From: Meghimatium bilineatum
Lineage: Eukaryota; Mollusca; Gastropoda; Stylommatophora; Philomycidae
Reading direction: 5' to 3'
DNA length: 64,000 nucleotides
Assembly: GCA_034231615.1 (NCBI GenBank)
Contig: CM067304.1
Location: forward strand, 24,672,589 to 24,736,588
Notes under the pieces: model-generated
The model's input: only the letters and a program-made list of their open reading frames with translations
Told to the model about the DNA's origin: nothing
The model's database searches: none
In this document: positions 33,601 to 38,259 of the stretch, in pieces
Numbering within the stretch: position 1 is the first letter of the stretch
Layout: each line of letters opens with the position of its first letter
Program-made: the position numbers and the translations under genes

Positions 33601-35124
33601 TTGCAGGCCAGAGTATTACTATTCTTTACTCTCCTTTCAGATTCTGACAATAAACAGGGCATGAGCAGAGTAGGGCGTAAGCGGAGTATAACTGAAGAGT
33701 TATATTTATAACTAAAGTGTTACGACAATTTTTTTCAATTAGAAAATATGTTCTTTTTTTTAGTATTAGTTCTCAGATTTTTACTAGAGCTCTCTTGTAG
33801 AAGGACAATAGTCCTCATAGATTTCTAGAAGGATGTAGTCCAGACATGACTACATATGTATGAGGCATAATAGTTCATTTGCCCACCAGGTATGTAGGCG
33901 AACTCCAGCAATGTGGTGTGGACCATACCTAGCATGGTGAAAGAAAACCATGGTCATTCATTGCATCGAACATCATTTCTAGTCGTCTTGATTCATTTTG
34001 CCACTGGTTTCAAATGAGATTAGACAAGGGAGAAGTTTATACTTCTCACAACTCTTGCTCACTTAAATCAACAGACTAAGCTGAAAGTTTACAGAGCTTT
34101 GCTGTTATAGGCCAGTGAAACATGGACTGTGTATAGACAACATGTGAGGATACTCAATCACTTTACTTTCATGCAACTTGTCTCAGAAAAGTTATGAACA
34201 TCAGATGGGAAGACAAGATTCTGGATAACAATGCCTTTGACAGATCTAGTATCTCTAGCATTGACACTATTCTGATGCAGACACAGACTCGATGGACAGG
34301 TCATCTGGTATGTATGCCAGATCATCGCCTGCCAAAGATAAATTTCTATGTGAATTGCAGGAGGGCATACAATGACCAAAGGAAGCTACAAGGATGCATT
34401 AAAGACCTCACGGAAAGCCTTTGAAATATGCCAAGATACATAGTAAGAACTTGCACAAAATAGCGATCTAGTCAAAAAATGCACAGTATCTTTTGAAAAA
34501 ATTAGAAGTGCAGCAGCTCAACAGTAGAGAGTTACTAGAAAGTCACAGGTAGACAAAACACCATCTACAGTGGTCATTCCATGCCCAAACTGCCCAAGAA
34601 CAATTGCGACCGAAAGGGCTTATTAGCCATCTACAAACTCATACTAAGGACATAATTATACTAGATTATCAAAAGTGGATGTAACAAATGGTCATCATCA
34701 CTTATGATGGATGAACAACAGTCCAGACATCAAAGATGTATTGTGTCATTATTTTATTTTCACAAATGGCCAGACTCATCTGATTTCAGAAGTAAATTTG
34801 AGAATTTAAAACAGTATACATTTTCACTAGAAAATTGTATCTGATCTGCAATCATACATAGACAATAACAATTTGTACATGAATTATCATCATATATTGA
34901 CACTAGAAACCTTTACCTGAGCTCTAGTCATACATTGACATTGGAATCTTTACCTGAACTGTCATACATTAACACTAAAAATCTTTATCTCAACTGTCAA
35001 CATATGTATTTATACAAAATATATATACCTGAACTGCTGTCATATTGGCAAATTTTAAATCCCTTATAGCCTGCAGTACTGATTTATCAATAATATCTGT
35101 GAGTTTAGTCCAAGTCTGATCCAT
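3416..35124 (-). CDS. DDX55: DEAD-box ATP-dependent RNA helicase DDX55 (Spb4 orthologue), 10 exons, C-terminus missing
   Basis: Ten exons on the minus strand join in frame to 410 codons. The order of motifs is that of a DEAD-box helicase: Q-motif region (FANMTAVQ), [38 protein letters not shown] and [10 protein letters not shown]. Stretches such as VFFSTCACV and LLDMGFEAS match the DDX55/Spb4 subfamily as I know it. The family works in the nucleolus on late 60S ribosomal subunit assembly, using ATP to remodel rRNA. Joined exon lengths are 96, 138, 155, 94, 56, 190, 125, 90, 93 and 195 nt, with matching phases and GT-AG junctions throughout. The start is the ATG of MDQTWTKL, which aligns with the usual short N-terminus. 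The family is near 600 residues, so about 190 C-terminal residues are absent; the last donor at 3415 points to exons left of the window or unrecognised. No frameshift or stop was seen in any exon, so the gene is probably functional. Confidence 0.93.
3660..4425. repeat. ~64-bp minisatellite interrupted by a LINE
   Basis: Units containing TTGAATCATCAATAGTTACT and a CTTTGTGAATTCATTATTCT segment occur at 3660-3778 and again at 4319-4425. The LINE fragment 3779-4318 sits between them, flanked on both sides by TTGAATCATCAA. Confidence 0.7.
3779..4318 (+). pseudogene. RTE-like LINE, 5'-truncated, inserted in a minisatellite
   Basis: The 3' part of an RTE-type ORF is visible: [20 protein letters not shown] with [12 protein letters not shown], then CLRRLLGV, and after frameshifts [16 protein letters not shown] and ENSSTPDAA. 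The copy is 540 bp. The 12-bp repeat TTGAATCATCAA at both ends could be a target duplication, although the host minisatellite itself contains this sequence. Confidence 0.8.
4440..4570 (-). pseudogene. possible decayed C2H2 zinc-finger unit
   Basis: The minus frame reads [17 protein letters not shown], then HTSERCYK. This resembles one C2H2 finger (Y-x-C...G-x-x-F...L...HTGEKPY) with the second cysteine lost and spacing errors. It lies inside an open frame spanning 4380-4838 that has no other recognisable content. It could be a remnant of a zinc-finger gene or chance similarity. Confidence 0.3.
4838..5299. repeat. 43-bp minisatellite, variable left arm
   Basis: About ten units of the form CAACTGTATCAATGAGGTAC followed by TAATTGAATTNAYACATGAGAAT. 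Units differ by several substitutions and some are shortened near 5210-5260. The array continues at 6783 beyond the inserted LINE. Confidence 0.95.
5300..6782 (-). mobile_element. chimeric RTE-like LINE insertion splitting a minisatellite
   Basis: The minus strand holds two joined RTE-type segments. From 6782 to about 5955 it reads reverse transcriptase ([12 protein letters not shown], then LSPYLFN), through [13 protein letters not shown] to ENSSTPDAA. From about 5950 to 5300 it reads a second, different 3' segment: [41 protein letters not shown], and a C-terminus like those at 11640 and 22749. The whole block is flanked by CAACTGTATCAT at 5288-5299 and 6783-6794. The final T departs from the minisatellite consensus on both sides, so this looks like a true 12-bp target duplication. 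Many stops and frameshifts. Confidence 0.8.
6783..7130. repeat. 43-bp minisatellite, homogeneous right arm
   Basis: Six almost identical units GAGAATCAACTGTGTCAATG / AGGGAATAAGTGAGTTTACACAT, with diverged units at both edges. It ends 12 bp before the DDX55 exon 9 splice donor. The uniformity contrasts with the left arm and suggests recent local amplification. Confidence 0.95.
7142..7234 (-). CDS. DDX55: DDX55 exon 9 (motif V)
   Basis: It encodes [16 protein letters not shown] followed by [15 protein letters not shown], motif V of the helicase core. The acceptor is TTTCAG and the donor GTAAGT. It lies just right of the homogeneous 43-bp minisatellite. Confidence 0.93.
7390..7515 (+). repeat. 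short interspersed repeat, copy 1 (AACGCTGAAGAAG-tail family)
   Basis: The sequence from AAAATGGTGACACAATGCAT through CTACATCCTGCTGGAAATCT to GAGAGTTTGAGAATAAATGC matches 44795-44940 over most of its length. This copy lacks the GAAGAAGAA tail. Confidence 0.7.
7520..8210. other. no gene recognised (DDX55 intron 8)
   Basis: I see no coding sequence, RNA gene or clear repeat in this stretch. Confidence 0.4.
8215..8345 (-). repeat. single-arm copy of the foldback unit
   Basis: AAGTTTTGCTAATCACTCAA and GGCCTTTATCAAAACAAAAA match the left arm of the foldback at 12328-12604, including the GATAAAGGCCTTT core on the minus strand. Only one arm is present here. Confidence 0.6.
8350..9355. other. no gene recognised (DDX55 intron 8)
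   Basis: Short open frames exist at 8526-8708 (minus) and 8921-9127 (plus). I recognise neither, and neither has splice sites or flanks that argue for a gene. Confidence 0.35.
9360..9525. repeat. degenerate tandem repeat (TTCATTCYTGCAGCC units)
   Basis: Several imperfect units resembling TTCATTCTTGCAGCCATTCT followed by GGTGAGAATT. Spacing is irregular (about 30-45 bp). Confidence 0.6.
9541..10570 (-). mobile_element. piggyBac-like non-autonomous remnant
   Basis: The right end reads CTAAAGG directly followed by TTAA (10571-10574), like the ends at 17521 and 33228. The stretch 9541-9700 is the family's internal repeat (ATAAC...TTTTTAGAGAT...AAGAATTGAATAC). An open minus frame at 10178-10432 reads [17 protein letters not shown], an acidic segment of the kind found at the N-terminus of piggyBac transposases, but this is a weak hint. 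The left terminus is not recognisable and may be lost in the tandem repeat at 9360-9525. Confidence 0.5.
10720..10809 (-). CDS. DDX55: DDX55 exon 8 (second RecA domain)
   Basis: This 90-nt exon encodes [20 protein letters not shown] and IIATFREMT. It aligns with the family segment around IHGKMKYKRNKI. The acceptor is TTTCAG and the donor GTGAGC. It has no conspicuous open frame of its own and was found by looking for the missing segment between exons 7 and 9. Confidence 0.9.
10960..11650 (+). mobile_element. RTE-like LINE with internal deletion
   Basis: It begins with the start of an apurinic endonuclease domain ([20 protein letters not shown], then [11 protein letters not shown]). After a frameshift near 11165 it continues with [20 protein letters not shown] and [12 protein letters not shown]. 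Near 11425 it jumps straight to the ORF C-terminus ([20 protein letters not shown], then FWKEHVT) and ends in TATATATA. The whole reverse transcriptase is missing, yet both ends are kept and the fused frame is open from 11390 to 11698. Confidence 0.75.
11761..11801. repeat. perfect 18-bp hairpin
   Basis: AGTTGGCATCTTTCTGTT at 11761-11778 is the exact reverse complement of 11784-11801, with a 5-nt loop. No surrounding structure explains it. Confidence 0.85.
11805..12205. other. no gene recognised (DDX55 intron 7)
   Basis: An open frame at 11819-12070 has no features I recognise. Nothing else is visible here. Confidence 0.35.
12328..12604. mobile_element. foldback repeat with ~110-bp inverted arms
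   Basis: The left arm (about 12328-12435) runs from TTGAAATGAGGTAATAAAGT to GATCACAAACACAT. It is repeated in reverse complement at about 12496-12604 with few mismatches, around a 60-bp centre. Each arm carries CTTGATAAAGGCCTTTCG followed by AACG. Diverged direct copies of a flanking segment (ACGACATGC...GGAAGG) lie near 12210 and 12622. No coding capacity is present, so it is either a foldback MITE or two tail-to-tail Penelope-like ends. Confidence 0.8.
12690..13165. other. no gene recognised (DDX55 intron 7)
   Basis: The minus frame at 12810-13100 is open but unrecognised. No splice signals or repeats were noted. Confidence 0.35.
13171..13295 (-). CDS. DDX55: DDX55 exon 7 (motif IV)
   Basis: It encodes residues 244-285: [20 protein letters not shown], then [14 protein letters not shown]. 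The acceptor is TTTAG and the donor GTAAGA, leaving two bases (CA) that join A of exon 8 to give Gln. Confidence 0.92.
13480..13960 (-). pseudogene. LINE C-terminal fragment with CxC motif
   Basis: The minus frame reads [11 protein letters not shown], then [15 protein letters not shown], matching the LRTGHNRL...MCPCG region found near the C-terminus of many LINE ORF2 proteins. The plus-strand open frame here is its shadow. Confidence 0.6.
13965..14415. other. no gene recognised (DDX55 intron 6)
   Basis: T-rich sequence without recognisable content. Confidence 0.35.
14420..14645 (-). pseudogene. LINE 3' end remnant
   Basis: The minus frame reads [11 protein letters not shown], then [10 protein letters not shown], the typical end of an RTE/CR1-type LINE ORF, followed by a tail with ATGATGATTATTATTA. 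It is heavily truncated. Confidence 0.6.
14985..15420 (-). pseudogene. RTE-like LINE fragment, YADD region
   Basis: On the minus strand a degenerate [10 protein letters not shown] (YADD box) is followed after stops by [30 protein letters not shown] and [16 protein letters not shown]. This is the palm/thumb of an RTE-type reverse transcriptase. It ends at the 20-bp tandem array. Confidence 0.78.
15421..15531. repeat. 20-bp tandem repeat beside DDX55 exon 6
   Basis: Five near-identical copies of ACACATGAACAACTAAGCAC. The array ends about 10 bp from the exon 6 donor. Confidence 0.9.
15541..15730 (-). CDS. DDX55: DDX55 exon 6 (SAT motif)
   Basis: It encodes residues 180-243: [20 protein letters not shown], then a linker ending LLKNYYM at the start of the second RecA domain. 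The SAT motif couples ATP hydrolysis to unwinding. The donor GTATAT comes right after the Met codon. A 20-bp tandem repeat begins about 10 bp into the following intron. Confidence 0.93.
15748..15838. repeat. two-copy direct repeat of ~37 bp
   Basis: GGACAGATGTTACGGTAAGA...ATCTG at about 15751 recurs with few changes at about 15801. Confidence 0.7.
15897..16110 (+). mobile_element. tRNA-derived SINE
   Basis: The head is tRNA-like: an A-box-like TGGCGAAGTGG and a B-box-like GAGTTCGTACCTC at normal spacing. A non-tRNA body follows, ending at an AATATATAAATATA tail. The cloverleaf pairing is imperfect, so this is a retroposed SINE and not a tRNA gene. Confidence 0.75.
16115..17215. other. no gene recognised (DDX55 intron 5)
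   Basis: It contains a C10 run near 16131 and AT-rich sequence. Open frames at 16401-16598 and 16549-16782 show no recognisable features. Confidence 0.35.
17235..17310 (+). repeat. ~75-bp dispersed repeat, copy 1
   Basis: The stretch ATCATCAGGTGCCATGCCGG / CTGGCGTAGGCGGTCATGGC / TCTCCACAACTCTCTGTCCAC reappears in inverse orientation at 45490-45565. Confidence 0.8.
17521..18398. mobile_element. piggyBac-ended element carrying two candidate host-type exons
   Basis: Both ends abut TTAA (17517-17520 and 18399-18402). Terminal inverted repeats are CCTTTAGCAAGCC on the left and, reverse-complemented, CCTTCACCAAGCC on the right. The left 240 bp is a dispersed repeat also seen at 9541, 32110 and 32395. 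The right part is richer in GC and holds a CpG-containing ATGGCGGCG start and two exons (18310-18356 and 17813-18041). At 878 bp with no transposase it must be non-autonomous. Confidence 0.72.
17813..18356 (-). CDS. unidentified two-exon gene inside a piggyBac-ended element
   Basis: Exon 1 (18356 down to 18310) starts in a good context (AAAATGGCG) and encodes [15 protein letters not shown] plus two bases, ending at a strong donor TC|GTGAGA. Exon 2 starts at 18041 after TTTCACAG and supplies the third base of a Ser codon. It then reads [20 protein letters not shown], continues through [20 protein letters not shown] and ends AAKEFDM before TAA. Together that is 91 codons. Alternatively a donor at 17816 (AT|GTAAGG) would lead to further exons. 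I do not recognise the protein; a faint likeness to the Nicolin-1 fold region (FE...EIT..KN...) is too weak to rely on. Phase-matched splice sites and a clean frame argue for real coding origin, probably a captured gene fragment. Confidence 0.5.
18400..18640. other. no gene recognised
   Basis: Short AT-rich spacer between the piggyBac-ended element and a LINE fragment. Nothing specific seen. Confidence 0.35.
18655..19075 (+). pseudogene. LINE fragment, reverse transcriptase FADD box
   Basis: One frame reads [18 protein letters not shown], then [16 protein letters not shown]; another reads [17 protein letters not shown]. These are the consecutive RT motifs B, C (FADD) and D/E of a non-LTR retrotransposon. 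Stops and a frameshift are present. Confidence 0.8.
19076..19215 (-). pseudogene. RTE-like LINE 3' end remnant
   Basis: The minus strand matches the 3' ends at 2640 and 11520: AAGACGTTCTGGAAAGATTA preceded by a decayed CATGTCTC segment. A TATATATA tail lies at the 19080 side. Confidence 0.6.
19335..19790 (+). pseudogene. LINE fragments (C-terminal and linker regions)
   Basis: [20 protein letters not shown] is a LINE C-terminal motif. It is followed in the same frame by [16 protein letters not shown], which belongs to the endonuclease-RT linker of RTE-type elements, and after frameshifts by sequence like the segment preceding the RT. The order is not that of an intact element, so two fragments have joined. 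Confidence 0.6.
20124..20179 (-). CDS. DDX55: DDX55 exon 5 (DEAD box)
   Basis: This short 56-nt exon encodes [19 protein letters not shown], the Walker B / DEAD motif needed for ATP hydrolysis. It ends with two bases (AG) that join C of exon 6 to give Ser. It is separated from exon 4 by the largest intron (6.5 kb), which holds the complete I-like LINE. Confidence 0.93.
20360..20790 (-). pseudogene. I-like LINE remnant, RNase H region
   Basis: The segment around 20640-20770 (GAATGACCAGGGTAGTATCC, then ATCCATGTAATACTTCAGTA) is a diverged match to the minus-strand LINE RNase H region at 48075-48200. No usable frame survives. Confidence 0.45.
20817..20990 (+). mobile_element. possible hAT-type MITE end
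   Basis: CAGTGGCTCTCTACCTTTCT, then TGGCCTGCAACTCCC, resembles the CAGTGGTTCTCAACC terminus of many hAT elements. The opposite end was not located. Confidence 0.35.
21000..21635. other. no gene recognised; one copy of a dispersed motif
   Basis: It contains GTGCCGAACCATTTCTC followed by GTTTCTGGTATAGAAA, a motif repeated at 31590, 31745 and 31850. Nothing else was identified. Confidence 0.35.
21640..22751 (+). pseudogene. RTE-like LINE, interrupted by a 598-bp insertion
   Basis: Before the insertion the frame reads [20 protein letters not shown], then YHACV. After it the sequence resumes [10 protein letters not shown], then [20 protein letters not shown] and a C-terminus [13 protein letters not shown]...FW. 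It ends in ATGATGATGATTATC. Stops and frameshifts are present. The complete I-like LINE that follows is inserted exactly in this tail. Confidence 0.78.
21747..22344 (+). mobile_element. 598-bp retroposed insertion with 13-bp target duplication
   Basis: ACCATGCTTGTGT occurs at 21734-21746 and again at 22345-22357, and removing the insert restores the LINE reading. The insert ends CAGCAACCAACCAACTA, a short (CAAC)n tail typical of some LINE 3' ends. It is probably a 5'-truncated retrotransposon. No coding region was recognised. Confidence 0.8.
22765..26378 (+). pseudogene. I-like LINE polyprotein, broken by frameshifts
   Basis: The N-terminal segment contains a 19-residue repeat ([18 protein letters not shown] unit), then the endonuclease ([44 protein letters not shown]) to about 23560. 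RT motifs follow: [11 protein letters not shown] (24220), [27 protein letters not shown] (24600), PGLPQG at 24775 with a stop at the next codon, and SYADDILVY (24870). RNase H ends the protein near 26090 ([19 protein letters not shown]). The last residues include [10 protein letters not shown]. At least five frame changes occur, for example near 23070, 23990, 25010 and 25390. No separate gag-like ORF1 is present. Endonuclease-RT-RNase H in one ORF fits the I/Ingi group; exact clade undetermined. Confidence 0.85.
22771..22884 (+). repeat. 57-bp tandem duplication at LINE 5' end
   Basis: TCGCTGTCACACTGTTTGAA through AAAAAGGAAAA is present twice, starting at 22771 and 22828, and remains in frame as a 19-residue repeat. 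It may act as repeated promoter units of the LINE. Confidence 0.9.
26702..26795 (-). CDS. DDX55: DDX55 exon 4 (motif Ib)
   Basis: It encodes residues 130-161, including [15 protein letters not shown] and a NLAASVKSL segment. The first base completes the glycine codon begun in exon 3. The donor is a consensus GTAAGT in phase 0. Confidence 0.93.
26840..27480 (-). pseudogene. LINE fragment (Jockey/CR1-like reverse transcriptase)
   Basis: On the minus strand [16 protein letters not shown] (a degraded GxPQGSxLSP motif) is followed downstream by [15 protein letters not shown], the motif E region. The YADD box is decayed. It is antisense-neutral, lying in the same strand sense as DDX55 in intron 3. 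Confidence 0.65.
27832..28285 (-). pseudogene. LINE 3' fragment, copy 1 of a matched pair
   Basis: About 450 bp nearly identical to 45583-46035. The minus strand carries the C-terminal end of an RTE/CR1-type ORF (RRRW-type helix region and final CALCANF-type end in the better preserved copy). It has more frame damage than the other copy. Confidence 0.75.
28290..28880. other. no gene recognised (DDX55 intron 3)
   Basis: AT-rich; only short chance frames seen. Confidence 0.35.
28887..29041 (-). CDS. DDX55: DDX55 exon 3 (motif Ia)
   Basis: It encodes residues 79-130. It starts [13 protein letters not shown] (motif Ia, RNA contact), continues with a LLIGGVNP segment and ends VKNG. The donor GTGAGA leaves two bases (GG) that the first base of exon 4 completes. 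Confidence 0.93.
29290..29840. repeat. ~31-35-bp minisatellite in DDX55 intron 2
   Basis: About 15 imperfect units of AGCTGACCTCTTCTCNCATC / AGTGACTAATATCNC. Unit length varies through small indels. Confidence 0.9.
29845..30935. other. no gene recognised (DDX55 intron 2)
   Basis: It includes a G-rich run at about 30824-30836. No repeats or coding regions recognised. Confidence 0.35.
30943..31080 (-). CDS. DDX55: DDX55 exon 2 (Walker A)
   Basis: It encodes residues 33-78. It begins [12 protein letters not shown] after an AG acceptor and contains the P-loop AVTGSGKT that binds ATP, then [13 protein letters not shown]. It is phase 0 at both ends, with a GTATTG donor. Confidence 0.93.
31236..31350 (-). 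repeat. short interspersed repeat, copy 2 (AACGCTGAAGAAG tail)
   Basis: The minus strand ends GAGCGAACGCTGAAGAAG with further GAA units. The body GGAAATCACACGAAATATTC and preceding sequence are a diverged relative of 44795-44940. Confidence 0.6.
31360..31990. repeat. GC-richer region with repeated GGTACTGAACC motif
   Basis: CATCGGGTACTGAACC..TTTCTC near 31588, 31742 and 31848 is followed in two of the three by a TTTCTGGTATAGGAAAG-like segment and a GACAATAGAG-like end. A fourth relative lies at 21298. Open frames on both strands look like chance products of the composition. Confidence 0.5.
32000..32269 (-). mobile_element. piggyBac-like end, inverted relative to its neighbour
   Basis: The right end reads CTAAAGG followed by TTAA at 32270-32273. 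On the minus strand a CTGCATTAAAATGATGCAG hairpin comes next, then the same internal repeat as 17580-17760. The far end is not recognised. Confidence 0.55.
32317..33228. mobile_element. 912-bp piggyBac-like non-autonomous element
   Basis: TTAA lies at 32313-32316 and 33229-33232. Ends are ACTTTAGG (left) and, reverse-complemented, CCTTTAGG (right). The internal repeat at 32395-32560 is shared with 9541 and 17580. The right part, read on the minus strand, ends in an ATGG|GTAAGT splice-donor-like site at 32925, recalling the exon-bearing element at 17521-18398. Confidence 0.65.
33240..34015. other. no gene recognised (DDX55 intron 1)
   Basis: AT-rich sequence without recognisable coding or repeat content. 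Confidence 0.35.
34020..34700 (+). pseudogene. LINE 3' part with C-terminal zinc finger
   Basis: It reads [25 protein letters not shown], then [20 protein letters not shown] and [19 protein letters not shown], well-known blocks of an RTE/CR1-type LINE after the RT domain. The end carries [12 protein letters not shown] and, one frame over, [10 protein letters not shown]: a C2H2 finger closing the ORF. A related fragment lies at 55505-55825. Confidence 0.82.
35029..35124 (-). CDS. DDX55: DDX55 exon 1 (start codon, Q-motif region)
   Basis: It encodes residues 1-32, from MDQTWTKL to FANMTAVQ. The donor GTATAT follows directly after the codon for Gln32, phase 0. The frame is open upstream of this ATG to a further possible start, but alignment with the family favours the ATG at 35124. 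Intron 1 (31081-35028) holds an antisense LINE and two piggyBac-like elements. Confidence 0.85.
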
Positions 35125-35690
35125 TTTCAAAATATCATGAAGGGCTCCGCAAATTTGTAACAACACTCTGAAAAATAATTGTGGCATAGATAAACATAAT
35201 CTGGTCATAATTATGTATTCTTGAGATCAATGGGAATTGAACCGGTCCATTCTGACGGCACCAAATCGCCTAGCAACAAGAGTAAATGGGTTTTTCTGTG
35301 CTTGACTAACTGCATCTCCAAAAAAAGATGCGATTTTGTAAAGACATTCAAACTGTGTACTTAAGTCACTTAGAACAGACCAATTGAGACAAGGACTATT
35401 ACAACAAAACGAACATCCCGTACAAGTATTGAAGTATCCTCAGTAACAACAAACATATAACATCTGTATAAGTTCTACAAGGGTCAATAGGTCTTCTGGT
35501 AAAATTTCCCCCACCCTTACTATGTAGCGCCCTGATTCAGCATTAACAATTGTGTAGCAACATTCTGTCGCCCATTTTTGTGCTGAAATGGTCTTTTTGA
35601 AACATACCATTACGGGTGGGAAGGCAGTGTGTACCTACCTTTTGGCTTAATTCCTAGCACTAGCACTAAATGTGTAGATCTTATTTTCTC

Positions 35691-35714
35691 GGGGGGGGGG
35701 GGGGGGGGGGGGGG
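35691..35714 (+). repeat. G24 homopolymer
   Basis: Twenty-four consecutive G on the plus strand, about 570 bp upstream of the DDX55 start codon. Length may be unreliable because of sequencing through a homopolymer. Confidence 0.85.
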
Positions 35715-35989
35715 AAGAGATTTGAGGTTACTCAAATGTCTCCTTATCTACAAGTTAGGACATCTCAATCTTATTACAGACAGTCGCACATCAAATTAAA
35801 CACTGTATTGTCATTATTTACATTAGTAATACTTTTTTCAATGTTCTATTTTCTTTGTACAACCTACTGTAATTTCTTGTCCTATAATAACACTTCCGTT
35901 ATTTTTGCCTCTGTTTTTGTTTTGTTTTCCATTCCTGTCTGTTTCCACTATATTGATTACATGTAGTCTTTGTTTAATTTTTGTGTTAG

Positions 35990-36055
35990 TTTTCTGTCTG
36001 TTTTATTGTCATAAAGACCATTTGGCAGAAACATCGACACTGTGTATTGTTTAAC
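35990..36055 (+). repeat. Penelope-like 3' motif copy
   Basis: CATAAAGACCATTTGGCAGA / AACATCGACACTGTGTATTG fits the TTGATAAAG..GAAACGT pattern found elsewhere in the window. Confidence 0.4.
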
Positions 36056-36309
36056 GTAAAATTGCTATTCAGCCCTTTTTATTTGTTTTCCAATATTTAC
36101 TTTTTGACCACACAGTCCATTTACAACATATCTCCAATACAGCTAAGGTCATGATATAACATCAACAAACTTCGACAGTATATTTGTTATTGCTAAATTA
36201 ATTATCTCTTAGAATAATCCTTTTCTTATAACACAAATAAAACCCATCCGTAAGTCAACTGTAGATATAAATAAAATACAATGTGCTAATATCTCATTAT
36301 GACATAAAT

Positions 36310-36780
36310 AAGTGAGAGAGAGCTGATGCCCGGACAAGTGCACAGGAATAAGATGGAACAATTCAGCTATTCTCTGCCATACAGTAAGGCCAAAACACTA
36401 ATCCACAATCATTATACATGACAGTGGAAGAAAGATATTGATATTGTAGAAACTAGACCTCATACACCAACTTTATAGGCAATGGCAGACCATCATCTTT
36501 CGACTTAGTACTGGCCACTGCAGACTACAGAGCCTGTTCCTGATCAGGATGGCCCACACAAATGAATGCCCATGCAGAACATGCATACAGGCCCTTAAAC
36601 ACATACTCCAAGACTGTCCAATTTACAAAAAACTGAGAGGCAAGTCTTGGCCACACTGGACTGAGGCAAATATTTTGGAGCAGCAGCTATGACCTGGAGA
36701 AGACTGAGAGTTATCCTAGCGGCTGGTATGAAGATCTAGTAGTATCAACATAGTCCTGAATGCTAAAGAAGAAGAAGTGA
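36310..36780 (+). pseudogene. LINE C-terminal fragment
   Basis: It reads RLSTGHCRLQSLFLIRMAHT, then NECPCRTC...HILQDCPIY...SWPHW. This is the C-rich motif (CxC...H...C) that follows RNase H in I/Jockey-type LINEs. It ends near GAAGAAGAAG. Confidence 0.7.
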
Positions 36781-36784
36781 TACA

Positions 36785-37985
36785 AATATGTTATCACTTA
36801 CCTAAAGTCTCATTGGTGTTTAATTAGTTCCATCATTTACCAATATTTCTCTGCAATTTTCAAATATTTTCTCTCTCACACTTCTATAATTCCTGTGATA
36901 GTGAACGCAGAATTGGAATGAGCACAAACTTTCTATTAATCTGTACCATTTCCACAGATACTGTTTTAGTATTCTAAGTTAGAACTATCACTCCTAAGTT
37001 AGAACACATTGACTTTTCCTTCCACGTACGTGCAATTAGTATAATGTAGAACTGGTTAGTATTCTCTCCAAGCAATCAAAGTCAGTCTGAAATATCAAAT
37101 TACTTTTATTGACGCTGAAATACATTGTTCCATTTTTTTAGCGTGGATCTGATAGCTTCGTGACATTACAGTTGGAGAGTTTTTCTTGAGTCAAATAATG
37201 GCCATAGAACCTTAGAAACAGTTTCTAGAAAGAGTATGTTTAGTCACTAAAGTGAAAAAATGTCTCCACACTAGATTAATAATTGCAAGAGAATCAACTC
37301 TTTTAAACATATGACTATTTACTAAGCTTATATCTGAATTCAGTTTGGATCTCAAAATCTGTAAACTGATAAGTGTATTTTCTTGGAGCACTCACATTTG
37401 ATGTGGGGTCCTCTCAGGGCATGGGAAGCTAAGCAAATGCTTAAAATGCTTAGGGCCTATAGGTTAATCCAGAGCTGCATGAAGCTATCAAAGAAGCAAA
37501 CATTTGTTGCTGGAATCAACTCCCTAAAGGAAGACAAATGATCCTGATCAATGTCAAACTTGTCTTGCAAGATCTACGGACCAACCACATTCCAACTGAA
37601 CAGCTAAATCAATCAAGCAAAAGAAGTAGCAAAAGGAGTATATTTTAGGTCATTGACAAATCAAGGGAAATGGGATAGCTGATCAGCGAGCCAACTGGAA
37701 GTCACTGTGATTACTCAATGTTACTGTCAGCAATCAATAATAGAATTCGGCATGCCTGACTCCAGAAATGAAGTACATCATCAAATGTGCAGTCTCCAGG
37801 ATGACACTACCATTCTGATCCACAATCGTCAAGCTTACAAGAAAATAACAAGATTCAATAATTTTTAGATTCAGAACAGGTCACAACAGACCTGAAACAA
37901 CACAAATAATATGTCGTTACTCAACTACAGTACATGACTCATGACATGACTGTCTGACAATGCAATTATGTGACATGCTAGTGCG
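36785..37985. other. no gene recognised
   Basis: No recognisable genes or repeats between the LINE fragment and the piggyBac element. Confidence 0.35.
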
Positions 37986-38259
37986 CTGTTAACTCTTTCC
38001 GGACCAATCGCCAGTATACTGGCTTTATACTGTGGGTCTACAGGACCAATCGCCAGTATACTGGTTTTGATTGATCAACGTCTTAGATCGATCATATATT
38101 GATCAGTTATATTTCGTTTTGCCCAGTTCAAGTTTTTATGTTAACCTCTGAACATCCGGGAAAGATCCTCTTCCGTTTTACAACCGGTACCGAAACACAT
38201 GTGGTGTGTACAAGAAGATTTGTGATCGACATATTCTGTAACTTTTATTTCTGAAAAAA

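Larger units (their letters stand above)
35130..36295. other. DDX55 upstream region; no other gene recognised
   Basis: This should contain the DDX55 promoter and 5' UTR (minus strand, upstream is rightward). No TATA box or other element can be assigned with confidence. A G24 run occurs at 35691-35714 and a Penelope-like core near 36012. Confidence 0.35.

Noticed and set aside
34990-35208. Starting DDX55 at the upstream in-frame codon near 35208
   Set aside because: The added residues have no counterpart in the family; the ATG at 35124 gives the expected short N-terminus before the Q-motif region.
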